Shown here: in pieces, positions 15,156 to 22,443 of the stretch
Numbering within the stretch: position 1 is the stretch's first letter
Layout of the letters: the number at the start of each line of letters is the position of its first letter
IMG/VR virus record: IMGVR_UViG_3300030107_007660
Location: 9,012 to 31,749 of that record
DNA from: a virus
Reading direction: 5' to 3' (one strand)
Length of the DNA stretch: 22,738 nucleotides
Translations under genes and position numbers: made by a program
The notes under the pieces: generated by a model
Databases searched by the model: none
The model's input: only the letters and a program-made list of their open reading frames with translations
Told to the model about the DNA's origin: nothing

Positions 15156-15401
15156 CTATACCCCTACGCCGCTTTTAATTTTTTCAAAATAGTCGGTGAA
15201 CTGATTGATGTCGTCGTCCTTCTTGAGCATTCGGTAAGCGCGAACGGCCTGTCTTAACTCATCAGCGGATAACCAAGAATTCTGAACATAGTTCTTTCTA
15301 AGATCTCTCTTGTGTTCTTTGTACGGCTCCATTTCATCTTCAATAGCCTTGAAGGCTTTAATAAATTCTACTACATAATCTTCTTTTGTCGGTTCAGACA
15401 T
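15156..15401 (-). CDS. Small helical protein, possibly GapR-like (DUF2312)
   Basis: An 81-residue protein with AAGGAG 7 bases before the ATG. Its helical pattern (FIKAFKAIEDEMEPYKEHKR, DLRKNYVQNSWLSADELRQA, VRAYRMLKKD) lines up with GapR/DUF2312 nucleoid proteins, which have a long coiled-coil helix, a D-x-x-x-x-Y turn and an LR-x-x-x-R helix and bind overtwisted AT-rich DNA. Identity looks low, so this is a suggestion only. It is the first gene after a good sigma70-like promoter and precedes groES, so it may be made early and strongly. Confidence 0.7.
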   Translation of the reverse strand: MSEPTKEDYVVEFIKAFKAIEDEMEPYKEHKRDLRKNYVQNSWLSADELRQAVRAYRMLKKDDDINQFTDYFEKIKSGVGV

Positions 15402-15425
15402 TTTTTTCTCCTTGTGAACAATAAT

Positions 15426-15453
15426 ATTATAATATCTTTTTTGTTTTTGTAAA
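15426..15453 (-). promoter_or_regulatory. Sigma70-like promoter (TTTACA, 16 bp, TATAAT)
   Basis: In the 60-base gap after the ribonucleotide reductase gene the minus strand has TTTACA (15448-15453), a 16-base spacer and a perfect TATAAT (15426-15431), about 25 bases before the ATG of the GapR-like gene. This would start the block running through groES and the transglycosylase. The sequence ATAAAGTTCTATTT just upstream is shared with the late-promoter region at about 5532-5545. Confidence 0.65.
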
Positions 15454-15461
15454 ATAGAACT

Positions 15462-17318
15462 TTATATAATTTCGCAAGCGCCGCCGGAGCATGCTAACTC
15501 ACCTGTTAGGTTGGTATCATCTTCTATCTCGACTATCTTTGTTAGATCAACTTTCTTTAAGGTTTGCAACAAGACTTGATATTTTTCTGGTGAGCAATCT
15601 TCAAACGGCGCTTGCTTGTAAGTTCCGCCATCTGCAGGTAGTACACTTAGTCCGTTATAACAAGTTCTGTTTTCCCACATCCACTCACCAACATCTGTCC
15701 ACTCATCTGGGCGAATTGATATGGTTGCTGAAACGTTATGTGTATTTTGGCCAGCTCGATGGCCTGGCTTCACCCATTTATCAGTTACGTCTTTAACTCT
15801 TTTTAAAAGCTGCAGGGCACTCTCGCTTCTCGTGATTGCATCAGCCGGCGCGCGCTGAGGCACGCTGATTACGGCTGTGTCGTGTGGTCTAAAATACTCG
15901 TCTTCTAATAACTCTGGATGGTATATTTGCAGGTGAGTATAAATAGACTCATTTTTTCCGACTCTCATTCTTCGAATGTAATAATCATTGTGCCATGCGT
16001 GTATTCCTGAAGAGGTACCTAGAGTGAGTGAGGTCGTGCCGGCGGGCTTAACACACGTCGTGCGCGCTGCTGGTCGGATGCCTATCTTTTTGGCAACTCT
16101 GACATTTTCTTCTTTAACAACCTTCGCTGCGCTGGTCATATCCAGCTCTAGAACTTTTCCAGATGCGATACCAGTCATTGAAACTCCGACTAAGGCATCC
16201 TTTTCCGTGTTTCTTCTCCAGACATCTCTTAAATAGTGAAAGTCAGTATATCCGGCTTGTAGTGTACCTATAAAAGCAGCTGCCTTAGCTCGACTCTCGT
16301 ATTCACTCTGTGTGTCGACATCAGAGACGTTTACCTCCGTAAGATTGCAAAATTGATAGGGGCGCAGACCAATCTCGCAACAGGGATTTGTGCCCCAATC
16401 TTTATCATTTGAAAAATAAAAACCGGGCTCACCGGTGCCACTCTCTTTCACCCTTTCCCAAATATTATCAAAAAATTCTTTGGTGATTAAATGTCTCATC
16501 AGGACAACGGAGTTGTTTGCTCTCCCTCTTTGTGGGTTTGTTTCCCACCAATTACCAATTTTTGCGGCCAGCATTTCCTCATCATCGGCCGAAAAGAGGG
16601 AAATAAGAGCAGCGCGGCGAATCCCCCCGGCAAGAACAGCATCAGCAATGTGGCAAATAATATCATGTACTTCGATAGGCTCAAGCTTGTCACCACTCTC
16701 CTTTTCGGCTAAGATACCCTGTACTTTTACAAGGCACTCCTTTAACGGCTGCGGGCCGGGAGCTTTACCTCCACTAGTAACTAGTCTTGAACCTTTCGGA
16801 CGGATATCAGAAAAATCAAAACGTATCTTTGAGCCGCCGCGAAAATAAGAATTTATTAAAACTTTAACAGAGTCAGCCCAGCCCTCAATTGAATCCGCCA
16901 CTAAATATCGTCGCGTCCTTTTGGAATTTGGTTTCTGTATTTCTGGCAGCTTTTCTACGTGGTGTTTCTGCACAGAATATCCGACACCCGTCCCGCCCAG
17001 GAGGAGAAACATGCACTCGCTAAAAGAGGCAACATGATCAATAGGAAGAAAAGCGCAGTTGTATACCCTGTTAGGTGCCACCTCAATCGGCTTACCACCG
17101 AATTGCATGGACCGCATTGATGGTAGAACTTTTTTTTCATAAACATAACTATACACCTCCTCAATCTCATTTTTAAGTTCAGGGTATTTTTTGATATGCA
17201 TCTTTTTATTGCGGGTAACTAGTTCCTTCCAAGTCTCTCTTCTATTTTTATTTGAAAGATGCCGCGCGTACTTCATGTGTACGGTAATGTCTGATAAAAT
17301 TTTATTAGGTAGTTCCAT
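15462..17318 (-). CDS. nrdJ: Adenosylcobalamin-dependent ribonucleoside-triphosphate reductase (class II)
   Basis: Reduces ribonucleoside triphosphates to deoxyribonucleotides using coenzyme B12. Visible residues are Cys88 (VYNCAFLP), Cys313 and Glu315 in NPCCEIGL (thiyl-radical Cys and catalytic Glu), Cys324 in QFCNLTEVN, the ACVKPAGTTS-type phosphate loop (here TTCVKPAGTTSLTLG), and the C-terminal redox pair Cys610 and Cys615 (ELACSGGACEII). At 618 residues it is shorter than the 739-residue Lactobacillus enzyme but complete in its core. GGAG lies 7 bases before the ATG, which overlaps the helicase end by 14 bases. Needing no oxygen and no separate small subunit, it supports dNTP supply during replication, but depends on host cobalamin. 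Confidence 0.95.
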   Translation of the reverse strand: MELPNKILSDITVHMKYARHLSNKNRRETWKELVTRNKKMHIKKYPELKNEIEEVYSYVYEKKVLPSMRSMQFGGKPIEVAPNRVYNCAFLPIDHVASFSECMFLLLGGTGVGYSVQKHHVEKLPEIQKPNSKRTRRYLVADSIEGWADSVKVLINSYFRGGSKIRFDFSDIRPKGSRLVTSGGKAPGPQPLKECLVKVQGILAEKESGDKLEPIEVHDIICHIADAVLAGGIRRAALISLFSADDEEMLAAKIGNWWETNPQRGRANNSVVLMRHLITKEFFDNIWERVKESGTGEPGFYFSNDKDWGTNPCCEIGLRPYQFCNLTEVNVSDVDTQSEYESRAKAAAFIGTLQAGYTDFHYLRDVWRRNTEKDALVGVSMTGIASGKVLELDMTSAAKVVKEENVRVAKKIGIRPAARTTCVKPAGTTSLTLGTSSGIHAWHNDYYIRRMRVGKNESIYTHLQIYHPELLEDEYFRPHDTAVISVPQRAPADAITRSESALQLLKRVKDVTDKWVKPGHRAGQNTHNVSATISIRPDEWTDVGEWMWENRTCYNGLSVLPADGGTYKQAPFEDCSPEKYQVLLQTLKKVDLTKIVEIEDDTNLTGELACSGGACEII

Positions 17319-18684
17319 CGCCAGTCTCCATATTATCTTGTCTATGTTGTTTATATTTTTGTCTCAAAGCTGCAGCGAGGTCGCCAGGATTGTTGGCGCC
17401 AGTAAATTTAGGCGCCTCAGGCTCGGCCAGCACTTTCAGCTGCACTAGGCTCGTATCCATGAACATGGGAAATACTAAGCCGTCTGGGCCGTTTCTATTT
17501 TTTGCAACAAAAAGTCTAGCGGTGTTTGCATTCTTGTCTTTAATTGTTCTTGATATAGAACAAATAAAGTCTGCTACAAAACACTTGTTAAAAGCTTCCG
17601 AAATAGACTCCATCGTAACAACCTCTGCATTCAGTCCTGTCCTGTTCGTTTGTGAAGCAGTCCATAGTGGACATTTATTTTCTTGCGCGATGGCGCGCAG
17701 GTCTTCATAAATAGATCCTAGTTCATCTCTTTTCTCTCTAAAATTTGATACAGATCTCAACAAATCAGCGTAATCTACTATAATCATATCAACTTTTTGA
17801 TTTCTTTTTTTTAATTTCTCTAGATGAGTTCGTATTGTATTACAGCTAGCTGTCTTAGTTGGATACTCTTTGATTATTAAGCTTCCGTCTAAATCACTGA
17901 TGCTTTCTAATACTTCGTCTTTTCTAGCAAAAAGAGTTGAAAGCGGCACAGAACTCAAGCAGCTGTCGTATCTCTGACCAGTGACAGACTCAGAAAGCTC
18001 TAAGGTATAGTGGACTACATTTTTTCCACTTTTGATAGCACTGGCGCCTAAATGAGCCAGGGCCATAGACTTGCCGGCGCCAGTTGGGGCAATAATCACC
18101 CCTAACTCACCGGATCCAAGACCCTTCTTCATTATATTGTCAACTCTATCCCAGCCAGTTGTAATCGGACTTCTAGCTTTAATTTGATACCTAAGTTCAA
18201 AATCTCTTAAGAAGTCATGGCCAAAGTTATTGTCTGTTCCCAGACGAAGCGCTGTGTCGATAACACCTCTTACTTCGTCATAAGACGAGTTTTGTATCAG
18301 ATCAACTGACTTCATGAGCGCCTCCTTCAACTTTTGCTTTTTGCAAAAGTCTAAAGAGGTCTCTTTGATATACTTTTCGTCTTGTACACGATTAATACAA
18401 ATTCTGGCAAAGTAGTCTCTTACTTGCTTGCGCAAGGCCTCAGGATGATTATCTAATTCTGTTCGCAAGACCGATGCTAGAATTTTGTCAGTCGGATGTA
18501 CGCCATATCTTTTTCTATATTGAAAAAGTTTTGCAACAAAGACTCTTAAATATTTTAGCTCAAAGAAGCTTGTGTCTAGAACTTCTTCTACTTGATCTGC
18601 AAATGGACGATCCTCAACGATGAGCTGTGCCAATGATTCTTGAAATTGTTTTCCGTATTTTGAAAAACCAACGTGTTCTTCCAT
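17305..18684 (-). CDS. Replicative DNA helicase, DnaB/T4 gp41 type
   Basis: A 459-residue SF4 hexameric helicase that would unwind DNA ahead of the polymerase. AAGGAAAGAGG precedes the ATG. The N-terminal 150 residues form a helical domain unlike classical DnaB. The RecA-like motor has Walker A APTGAGKS (199-206), a Glu-containing YTLELSE segment (DnaB motif H1a), Walker B MIIVDYADLL (300-309) and the DnaB-like EKRDELGSIYEDLRAIAQEN, followed by SQTNR. The C-terminus ends in a Gln/Arg-rich tail. No separate primase is seen in the window. It lies between the exonuclease and the ribonucleotide reductase. Confidence 0.94.
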   Translation of the reverse strand: MEEHVGFSKYGKQFQESLAQLIVEDRPFADQVEEVLDTSFFELKYLRVFVAKLFQYRKRYGVHPTDKILASVLRTELDNHPEALRKQVRDYFARICINRVQDEKYIKETSLDFCKKQKLKEALMKSVDLIQNSSYDEVRGVIDTALRLGTDNNFGHDFLRDFELRYQIKARSPITTGWDRVDNIMKKGLGSGELGVIIAPTGAGKSMALAHLGASAIKSGKNVVHYTLELSESVTGQRYDSCLSSVPLSTLFARKDEVLESISDLDGSLIIKEYPTKTASCNTIRTHLEKLKKRNQKVDMIIVDYADLLRSVSNFREKRDELGSIYEDLRAIAQENKCPLWTASQTNRTGLNAEVVTMESISEAFNKCFVADFICSISRTIKDKNANTARLFVAKNRNGPDGLVFPMFMDTSLVQLKVLAEPEAPKFTGANNPGDLAAALRQKYKQHRQDNMETGDGTT

Positions 18685-18723
18685 CCTCTTTCCTTTATAA
18701 CATAACTAAAAGTTAAGAATTTA

Positions 18724-19698
18724 TTATTGATTGTCTAGAGAAATCTTATTCATGTGCCGAAATAAATCTACAAAATTGATCTCGCCGAAACCATCCTTTA
18801 CCATCATCTTTATTAGTTCGGTTTTATTAAAAGAATTGTCAGGATTTTTCAGCGTTTCATTTACTATCTTCTTGTCTCTTATGCTAAGCATTGGAGTGTA
18901 AAGCTGCATCATCTGGTAGTTTCTTCTGAGAATTTTTTCGTGGTCTAAAACATTTCTGTAAGCTTTAATTTCTTTACTTTCTAGTTCTCTTTTACAGTGC
19001 CCTAAAACATCTGAAAAGCTCTTGGTTTGGCTCTCTCTCAAAAATGGAAATCTCGTCGAAATGGTTTTCAAACCAACACCTGGGATCCCATCTATATTGT
19101 CTGACTTGTCGCCTGCCATTGCACGTGCCATGGCAAAATTAGTAGGATGAATGTCAAACTTTTCAACGATATTGTTCTTATTTAGCACCTCTTTTTGTAT
19201 TGGTCGATAAAGCAAAGTCTTATCGTCCAAAAGCTGAAAAAAATCTTTATCACTGGAAAGGATGATTTTTTCATGTTCTTCTAAAAGCTTGTGCTGTGAA
19301 ACATAAGCAATGATGTCATCTGCCTCAGTCGACTTAAACATAAATTGCACTACTGGTATTTGATTGTAATATTCTATTAGACGGGTCTGTTGCCAAAACT
19401 TGTTATCCATCTCTTGTTCGTCAGACATGTTTCTAATCGATCGATTAAGACGAATGGGCTTTCTCCCAGCCTTGTAGTCTTTTTTAATGGTTTTCCTTTT
19501 CTTTGAGCCACCTTCGCCGTCCCAACAAATCACAACCATGTCAGGCTTAGATTCTCTGATAACTTTCTGTAGGCTCTGCATACAACCCCTCAATCCTCCG
19601 ATAGGAGCGCCGTCGGTGGACAAGCTAGGATTGACGATATAGTTACGAAAAAAAAGGTTTAATTGGTCTACGATTAGAACTCTTTTGTTCTTCTTCAA
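18724..19698 (-). CDS. 5'-3' exonuclease, FEN/T4 RNase H-like
   Basis: A 324-residue structure-specific nuclease that would remove RNA primers and flaps. It starts with TTG, with GAGG 5 bases upstream. Metal-binding acidic residues are visible in VLIVDQLNLFFRNY, VICWDGEGG, STEADDIIAYVS, LSSDKDFFQLL and MAGDKSDNIDGIPGVGLKT, the last also being the H2TH region. These are the expected N-terminal nuclease and helix-hairpin-helix blocks. It precedes the helicase gene in the replication block. The family is certain; whether its main job is primer removal or host DNA breakdown is not visible. Confidence 0.94.
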   Translation of the reverse strand: MKKNKRVLIVDQLNLFFRNYIVNPSLSTDGAPIGGLRGCMQSLQKVIRESKPDMVVICWDGEGGSKKRKTIKKDYKAGRKPIRLNRSIRNMSDEQEMDNKFWQQTRLIEYYNQIPVVQFMFKSTEADDIIAYVSQHKLLEEHEKIILSSDKDFFQLLDDKTLLYRPIQKEVLNKNNIVEKFDIHPTNFAMARAMAGDKSDNIDGIPGVGLKTISTRFPFLRESQTKSFSDVLGHCKRELESKEIKAYRNVLDHEKILRRNYQMMQLYTPMLSIRDKKIVNETLKNPDNSFNKTELIKMMVKDGFGEINFVDLFRHMNKISLDNQ

Positions 19699-19708
19699 GT
19701 TTACCTCG

Positions 19709-20047
19709 TTACTTCCTGTAGATTCTGTTAACTACCTTAGTAGCTCTAGTGTATGGTATGAATGATATCACACCATCTATTTTTCTAGCGTCAAGAGACA
19801 TCCTCTTGAGGTGTTCTCTTGGCGTTGGCTCTAATTGAAAAAATTTAACTTTTAAGTACGTTTTTTCTAAATCAGCCGAAATTGGCTCTGCCGGCCCTAT
19901 AACTGTAACCACTGTTATTCCACAAACTCCACGAAGATTGTCCGTAACGATAGTAAGTTTTTTATCACGAGCAGACTTCATCACTATTTCGACTTCGTAT
20001 AGTGTGTCTTCAAAATATTCCCTAACAAGGTGCTTAAGAGAGTGCAT
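19709..20047 (-). CDS. Conserved hypothetical protein, ferredoxin-like fold suggested
   Basis: A 112-residue protein with GGAGG upstream of the ATG. After a helical start (MHSLKHLVREYFEDTLYEVE) it has strand-helix-strand units (KLTIVTDNLRGVCGITVVTV, TYLKVKFFQLEPTPREHLKR) in the order of an ACT/ferredoxin-like fold. A C-terminal Arg/Lys tail (RATKVVNRIYRK) could bind nucleic acid or the capsid. Similar proteins occur in marine T4-like phages as I recall, without a known function. It lies between the dCMP-deaminase-like gene and the exonuclease. Confidence 0.72.
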   Translation of the reverse strand: MHSLKHLVREYFEDTLYEVEIVMKSARDKKLTIVTDNLRGVCGITVVTVIGPAEPISADLEKTYLKVKFFQLEPTPREHLKRMSLDARKIDGVISFIPYTRATKVVNRIYRK

Positions 20048-20074
20048 TATGTTTTCCTCCGTTAAATAATTAGT

Positions 20075-20512
20075 TCAAAGTTTATACATTTCAAACGTAT
20101 TATCGTTGGTGGTGTAATAAACCCTCTTTACGCCTACGTGCTTAAGCGCCTCGTGGCACATTGCACATGGCTTGCTGTTGCGATACTCGCCGTCTCTGTT
20201 GATCCTACAGACATACACATCTGCACCTGTAGTAACTTCTCGTGATAGTCCCAAAATGCACCCTATCTCCGCGTGCACAGTAGCGGGCCCGCGATTTGGA
20301 TTGCGAAATCTAGTTCCAAAAGAGCTGTAATTTTCTTTATTGAAAGAAGCGTTAAGAACGGAGCCACCTTTAACGATAACTGCTCCGTGTCTTATCTTGC
20401 CATACGGGCTGTTGTAAGCAACGTTCCTAGCTAAAGAAAACAAGCGATTCATTTTCTTTGTCTTCTCAACAACTTTGCCTGAGATGTGAGTTCTTTCTTT
20501 AAAATCAGCCAC
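20075..20512 (-). CDS. Cytidine/deoxycytidylate deaminase family enzyme
   Basis: A zinc deaminase, probably converting dCMP to dUMP to feed dTMP synthesis. The preferred start is GTG at 20512, with AGAGGTGG 4 bases upstream, giving 145 residues; a TTG at 20545 has no site, and an internal ATG (residue 21) is also possible. The zinc and proton-shuttle residues are His80 and Glu82 in TVHAEIG, with Cys116 and Cys119 in KPCAMC. It is short, and I see no extra regulatory zinc site of large dCMP deaminases. It directly follows the recombinase gene. Whether it acts on dCMP or on free or tRNA cytidine is not fixed by the motif, but dUTPase and ribonucleotide reductase nearby favour dCMP. Confidence 0.9.
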   Translation of the reverse strand: MADFKERTHISGKVVEKTKKMNRLFSLARNVAYNSPYGKIRHGAVIVKGGSVLNASFNKENYSSFGTRFRNPNRGPATVHAEIGCILGLSREVTTGADVYVCRINRDGEYRNSKPCAMCHEALKHVGVKRVYYTTNDNTFEMYKL

Positions 20513-20558
20513 TGGGCCACCTCTTGTATAAAGGTAACAACGCAATGACTAAAATAAA

Positions 20559-21701
20559 CTATTTTTCCTCGCTGTCGATGTCGTAAAAATCCTCTGCTTT
20601 GCCCTCTTTATTCTCAAATCTCATTATAATTTCTTCGTCCATCAACTGCAGCACTCTAGATCTAAATTTCTCATTTTCTAGTTTGTCAACCCACTTTGAG
20701 GCCTGGAATTTTTCTTGAGTACCATCTTCATGTGTTAGGGTGTACCAAGCGCCTGACACTTGCAAAGAGTCCGACACTTTTATTGCCTCGAACCAACTCT
20801 CTTCATCTTGGATACAAGCGTCTTCAGAGCCCCATAGAATTTTAAATGTGCATTGACGTCCTTGAGTGCCGAACCTGCTCTTCTTTAAAGTAACTTTGAC
20901 TTCTGATCCGATTCTAAAACCATTTTCGTCAGTAACAAATGATGCTTTAGCTTTTCTAGACGTCAGCCACATTCTCAAGGAGTAGGTATATGGCAATGAC
21001 TTGCCACCTGGAGTGAACCAGGGAGTTGTCATAGCTTCTGCTACATTGCTAGTAATGTTAGTTTTTAACTGGTTCAGTACCAGCAAGGTAGATTGCGTGT
21101 TGGCAATCGGCTGTGTCAGTTTTTGTACGCCTTTTGATAAAATTCTAGGCTTTACGGCCATTGAGGACTGAGGATTGAAGTCGCCGGCGATATCGGTTTC
21201 ACAAGGAGTTTGCGCAACGGAATCCCAAACAAAAAGCATAGAGTTTTCGTTTGTCCCCAACATCTCTTCAATGGTCTCTAAGACCGTTTCGACACTATGA
21301 GCTTGCGTATATAAAAACCAACCCATTCCATCAGGTGGCTCTTCTTCTAAGTGGCAACCAACTCTCTCTAAAAACACACTATCGATAGCAGATTCTGAGT
21401 CGAAATAAACCACGTCGATGCCCATTTTTTGAGCATTTGCAGCAATCTGTGCTGCCATATAAGACTTGCCGGTGCTTTCTTGACCGGCGATTTCAACAAC
21501 CTTTCCTAGTGGAATGCCGGCTAGTTTTCCCTTGCAGACAATACTATCCAACCATCGTGAGCCGGTTGGAATCCACTTTTTTACATCGGTAGGGTTCTCA
21601 CCGGATAAAGAAAAAGCGATCTCAGATCCAGCTTTTTTATTAACGAGACTTCTCATCTCTTTAAGATTTAATCTTCCCAGCTTTTTTGCTTTTTTGGCCA
21701 T
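20559..21701 (-). CDS. RecA/UvsX-type recombinase
   Basis: A 380-residue strand-exchange ATPase used in recombination-dependent replication and repair. Walker A is GQESTGKS (73-80), matching RecA GPESSGKT, and Walker B-like MLFVWDSVAQTP follows, then the loop region (SSMAVKPRILSKGV) and LLVLNQLKTNI. The C-terminal part (about 290-380) is acidic, ending EDFYDIDSEEK. Length and end resemble T4 UvsX and marine-phage RecA more than bacterial RecA. The start overlaps the preceding one-helix protein by 34 bases. A gp32-type ssDNA-binding protein would be expected nearby; the partial gene at the right edge is a candidate. Confidence 0.95.
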   Translation of the reverse strand: MAKKAKKLGRLNLKEMRSLVNKKAGSEIAFSLSGENPTDVKKWIPTGSRWLDSIVCKGKLAGIPLGKVVEIAGQESTGKSYMAAQIAANAQKMGIDVVYFDSESAIDSVFLERVGCHLEEEPPDGMGWFLYTQAHSVETVLETIEEMLGTNENSMLFVWDSVAQTPCETDIAGDFNPQSSMAVKPRILSKGVQKLTQPIANTQSTLLVLNQLKTNITSNVAEAMTTPWFTPGGKSLPYTYSLRMWLTSRKAKASFVTDENGFRIGSEVKVTLKKSRFGTQGRQCTFKILWGSEDACIQDEESWFEAIKVSDSLQVSGAWYTLTHEDGTQEKFQASKWVDKLENEKFRSRVLQLMDEEIIMRFENKEGKAEDFYDIDSEEK

Positions 21702-21979
21702 TGGTCTTCTTCCAGTTGTGGTATCTCCAAAGTTATCTCTGGATCTCGTGTATTGTTGTAATCAACAAGAGTGTGGTTTATGAAATCTCTCTGTCGCATA
21801 TCAATATGCTCTACCTTGTTCCCGAGAGGAATTAAAATTTCTTTTGTTTCTTTAAGATTTTCATTTATCTCCTGGACTAACTTTACAGAATAGATTCTTT
21901 TGTTCTCCAAATAAGCGCCTAGCGACATCCCTGAAATAAACAACCCAACCAACATGGCTATTATTATAATAAGCTCCAT
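21668..21979 (-). CDS. Small membrane protein with one N-terminal helix
   Basis: A 103-residue protein with a hydrophobic N-terminal membrane helix at about residues 2-23 (MELIIIIAMLVGLFISGMSL), followed by a soluble, helical and charged remainder (VKLVQEINENLKETKEILIP) with an acidic end. No clear ribosome-binding site precedes the ATG, but a TATAAT lies at 21999-22004, just after the first pseudoknot-like element. The end overlaps the recombinase start by 34 bases. No family is recognised. It could anchor a complex at the inner membrane, but nothing in the sequence proves it. Confidence 0.75.
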   Translation of the reverse strand: MELIIIIAMLVGLFISGMSLGAYLENKRIYSVKLVQEINENLKETKEILIPLGNKVEHIDMRQRDFINHTLVDYNNTRDPEITLEIPQLEEDQWPKKQKSWED

Positions 21980-22008
21980 AACAATAACTAGTCTTGTGAT
22001 TATAAATT

Positions 22009-22044
22009 AAGGCACCTGTAAACCCGTGCCTTCCTGCGGTTTAC
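22009..22044 (-). promoter_or_regulatory. Pseudoknot-like RNA element, copy A
   Basis: In minus-strand RNA two interlocked stems are possible: GTAAACC (22044-22038) with GGTTTAC (22024-22018), and AAGGCAC (22032-22026) with GTGCCTT (22015-22009). The strand order is that of an H-type pseudoknot. It starts about 10 bases after the lipoprotein stop and ends about 30 bases before the next start. A second copy with about 30 of 36 matching bases lies at 22406-22440. A U-rich tail is weak, so it is not a standard terminator. I do not recognise it as a known riboswitch. Confidence 0.7.
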
Positions 22045-22054
22045 TACCTAGATT

Positions 22055-22375
22055 TTAACAATCAGGATTTGTACTTGACGTTGGCTCTGTAGTCGGCGTT
22101 GGAACTACAGGAGTCGGCGTCGGGGCGGTCTCCGTGGGCACATTAGCACTTGGCGGAGTGACAGTCTCCGTAACTGTCGCGGGCTGCGCCGAGGGCGTAA
22201 TTGCAGTCGGTACCGCACTTGCCGCCGGCTCATTATCGCTAGTCACAGCCACAGAGGGAGTGGTAGTTTGGTTCGCATTAGCAGAAGTTGCTTCTGTCGA
22301 AGAGTTACTAAAAAACTCACAACCGCTCATAGTCAACATGATTGCCGAAATGGCAAGTAAATTTCTAATCATCAT
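22055..22375 (-). CDS. Thr/Pro/Ser-rich lipoprotein
   Basis: A 106-residue protein with AAAGGA 8 bases before the first of two ATG codons. It has a type II signal peptide ending in a lipobox (LTMSGC), with Cys19 as the predicted lipid-modified residue. The rest is low-complexity Thr, Pro, Ala, Ser and Val (for example TPTPVVPTPTTEPTSS), ending NPDC, and would be an extended, possibly flexible chain. Phage lipoproteins often block superinfection or alter the envelope, but the sequence gives no direct sign of which. It lies alone between two pseudoknot-like elements, beside the recombinase block. Non-virion expression in an infected Gram-negative cell is likely. Confidence 0.85.
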   Translation of the reverse strand: MMIRNLLAISAIMLTMSGCEFFSNSSTEATSANANQTTTPSVAVTSDNEPAASAVPTAITPSAQPATVTETVTPPSANVPTETAPTPTPVVPTPTTEPTSSTNPDC

Positions 22376-22405
22376 TTTTAAAATCCTTTTGTTTATTTTA
22401 GAAAT

Positions 22406-22440
22406 AAGGCACCTGTAGCCCGTGCCTACCTGCGGCTTGT
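22406..22440 (-). promoter_or_regulatory. Pseudoknot-like RNA element, copy B
   Basis: The second copy, between the right-edge gene and the lipoprotein gene. AGGCAC (22427-22422) pairs with GTGCCT (22412-22407), and AGCC (22437-22434) pairs with GGCT (22420-22417). Compared with copy A, one pair changes from U-A to C-G on both sides, a compensatory change. The element begins 4 bases after the preceding stop and ends about 31 bases before the next start, nearly the same spacing as copy A. Confidence 0.7.
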
Positions 22441-22443
22441 ATT

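Noticed and set aside
20513-20545. TTG start extending the deaminase
   Set aside because: No ribosome-binding site precedes it, whereas the downstream GTG has AGAGGTGG at good spacing.
22009-22440. Simple Rho-independent terminators as the full explanation of the repeats
   Set aside because: The hairpins lack a proper U tract, have 9-10-base loops complementary to an upstream segment, and share conserved loop bases, which a plain terminator would not need. A termination role is not excluded.
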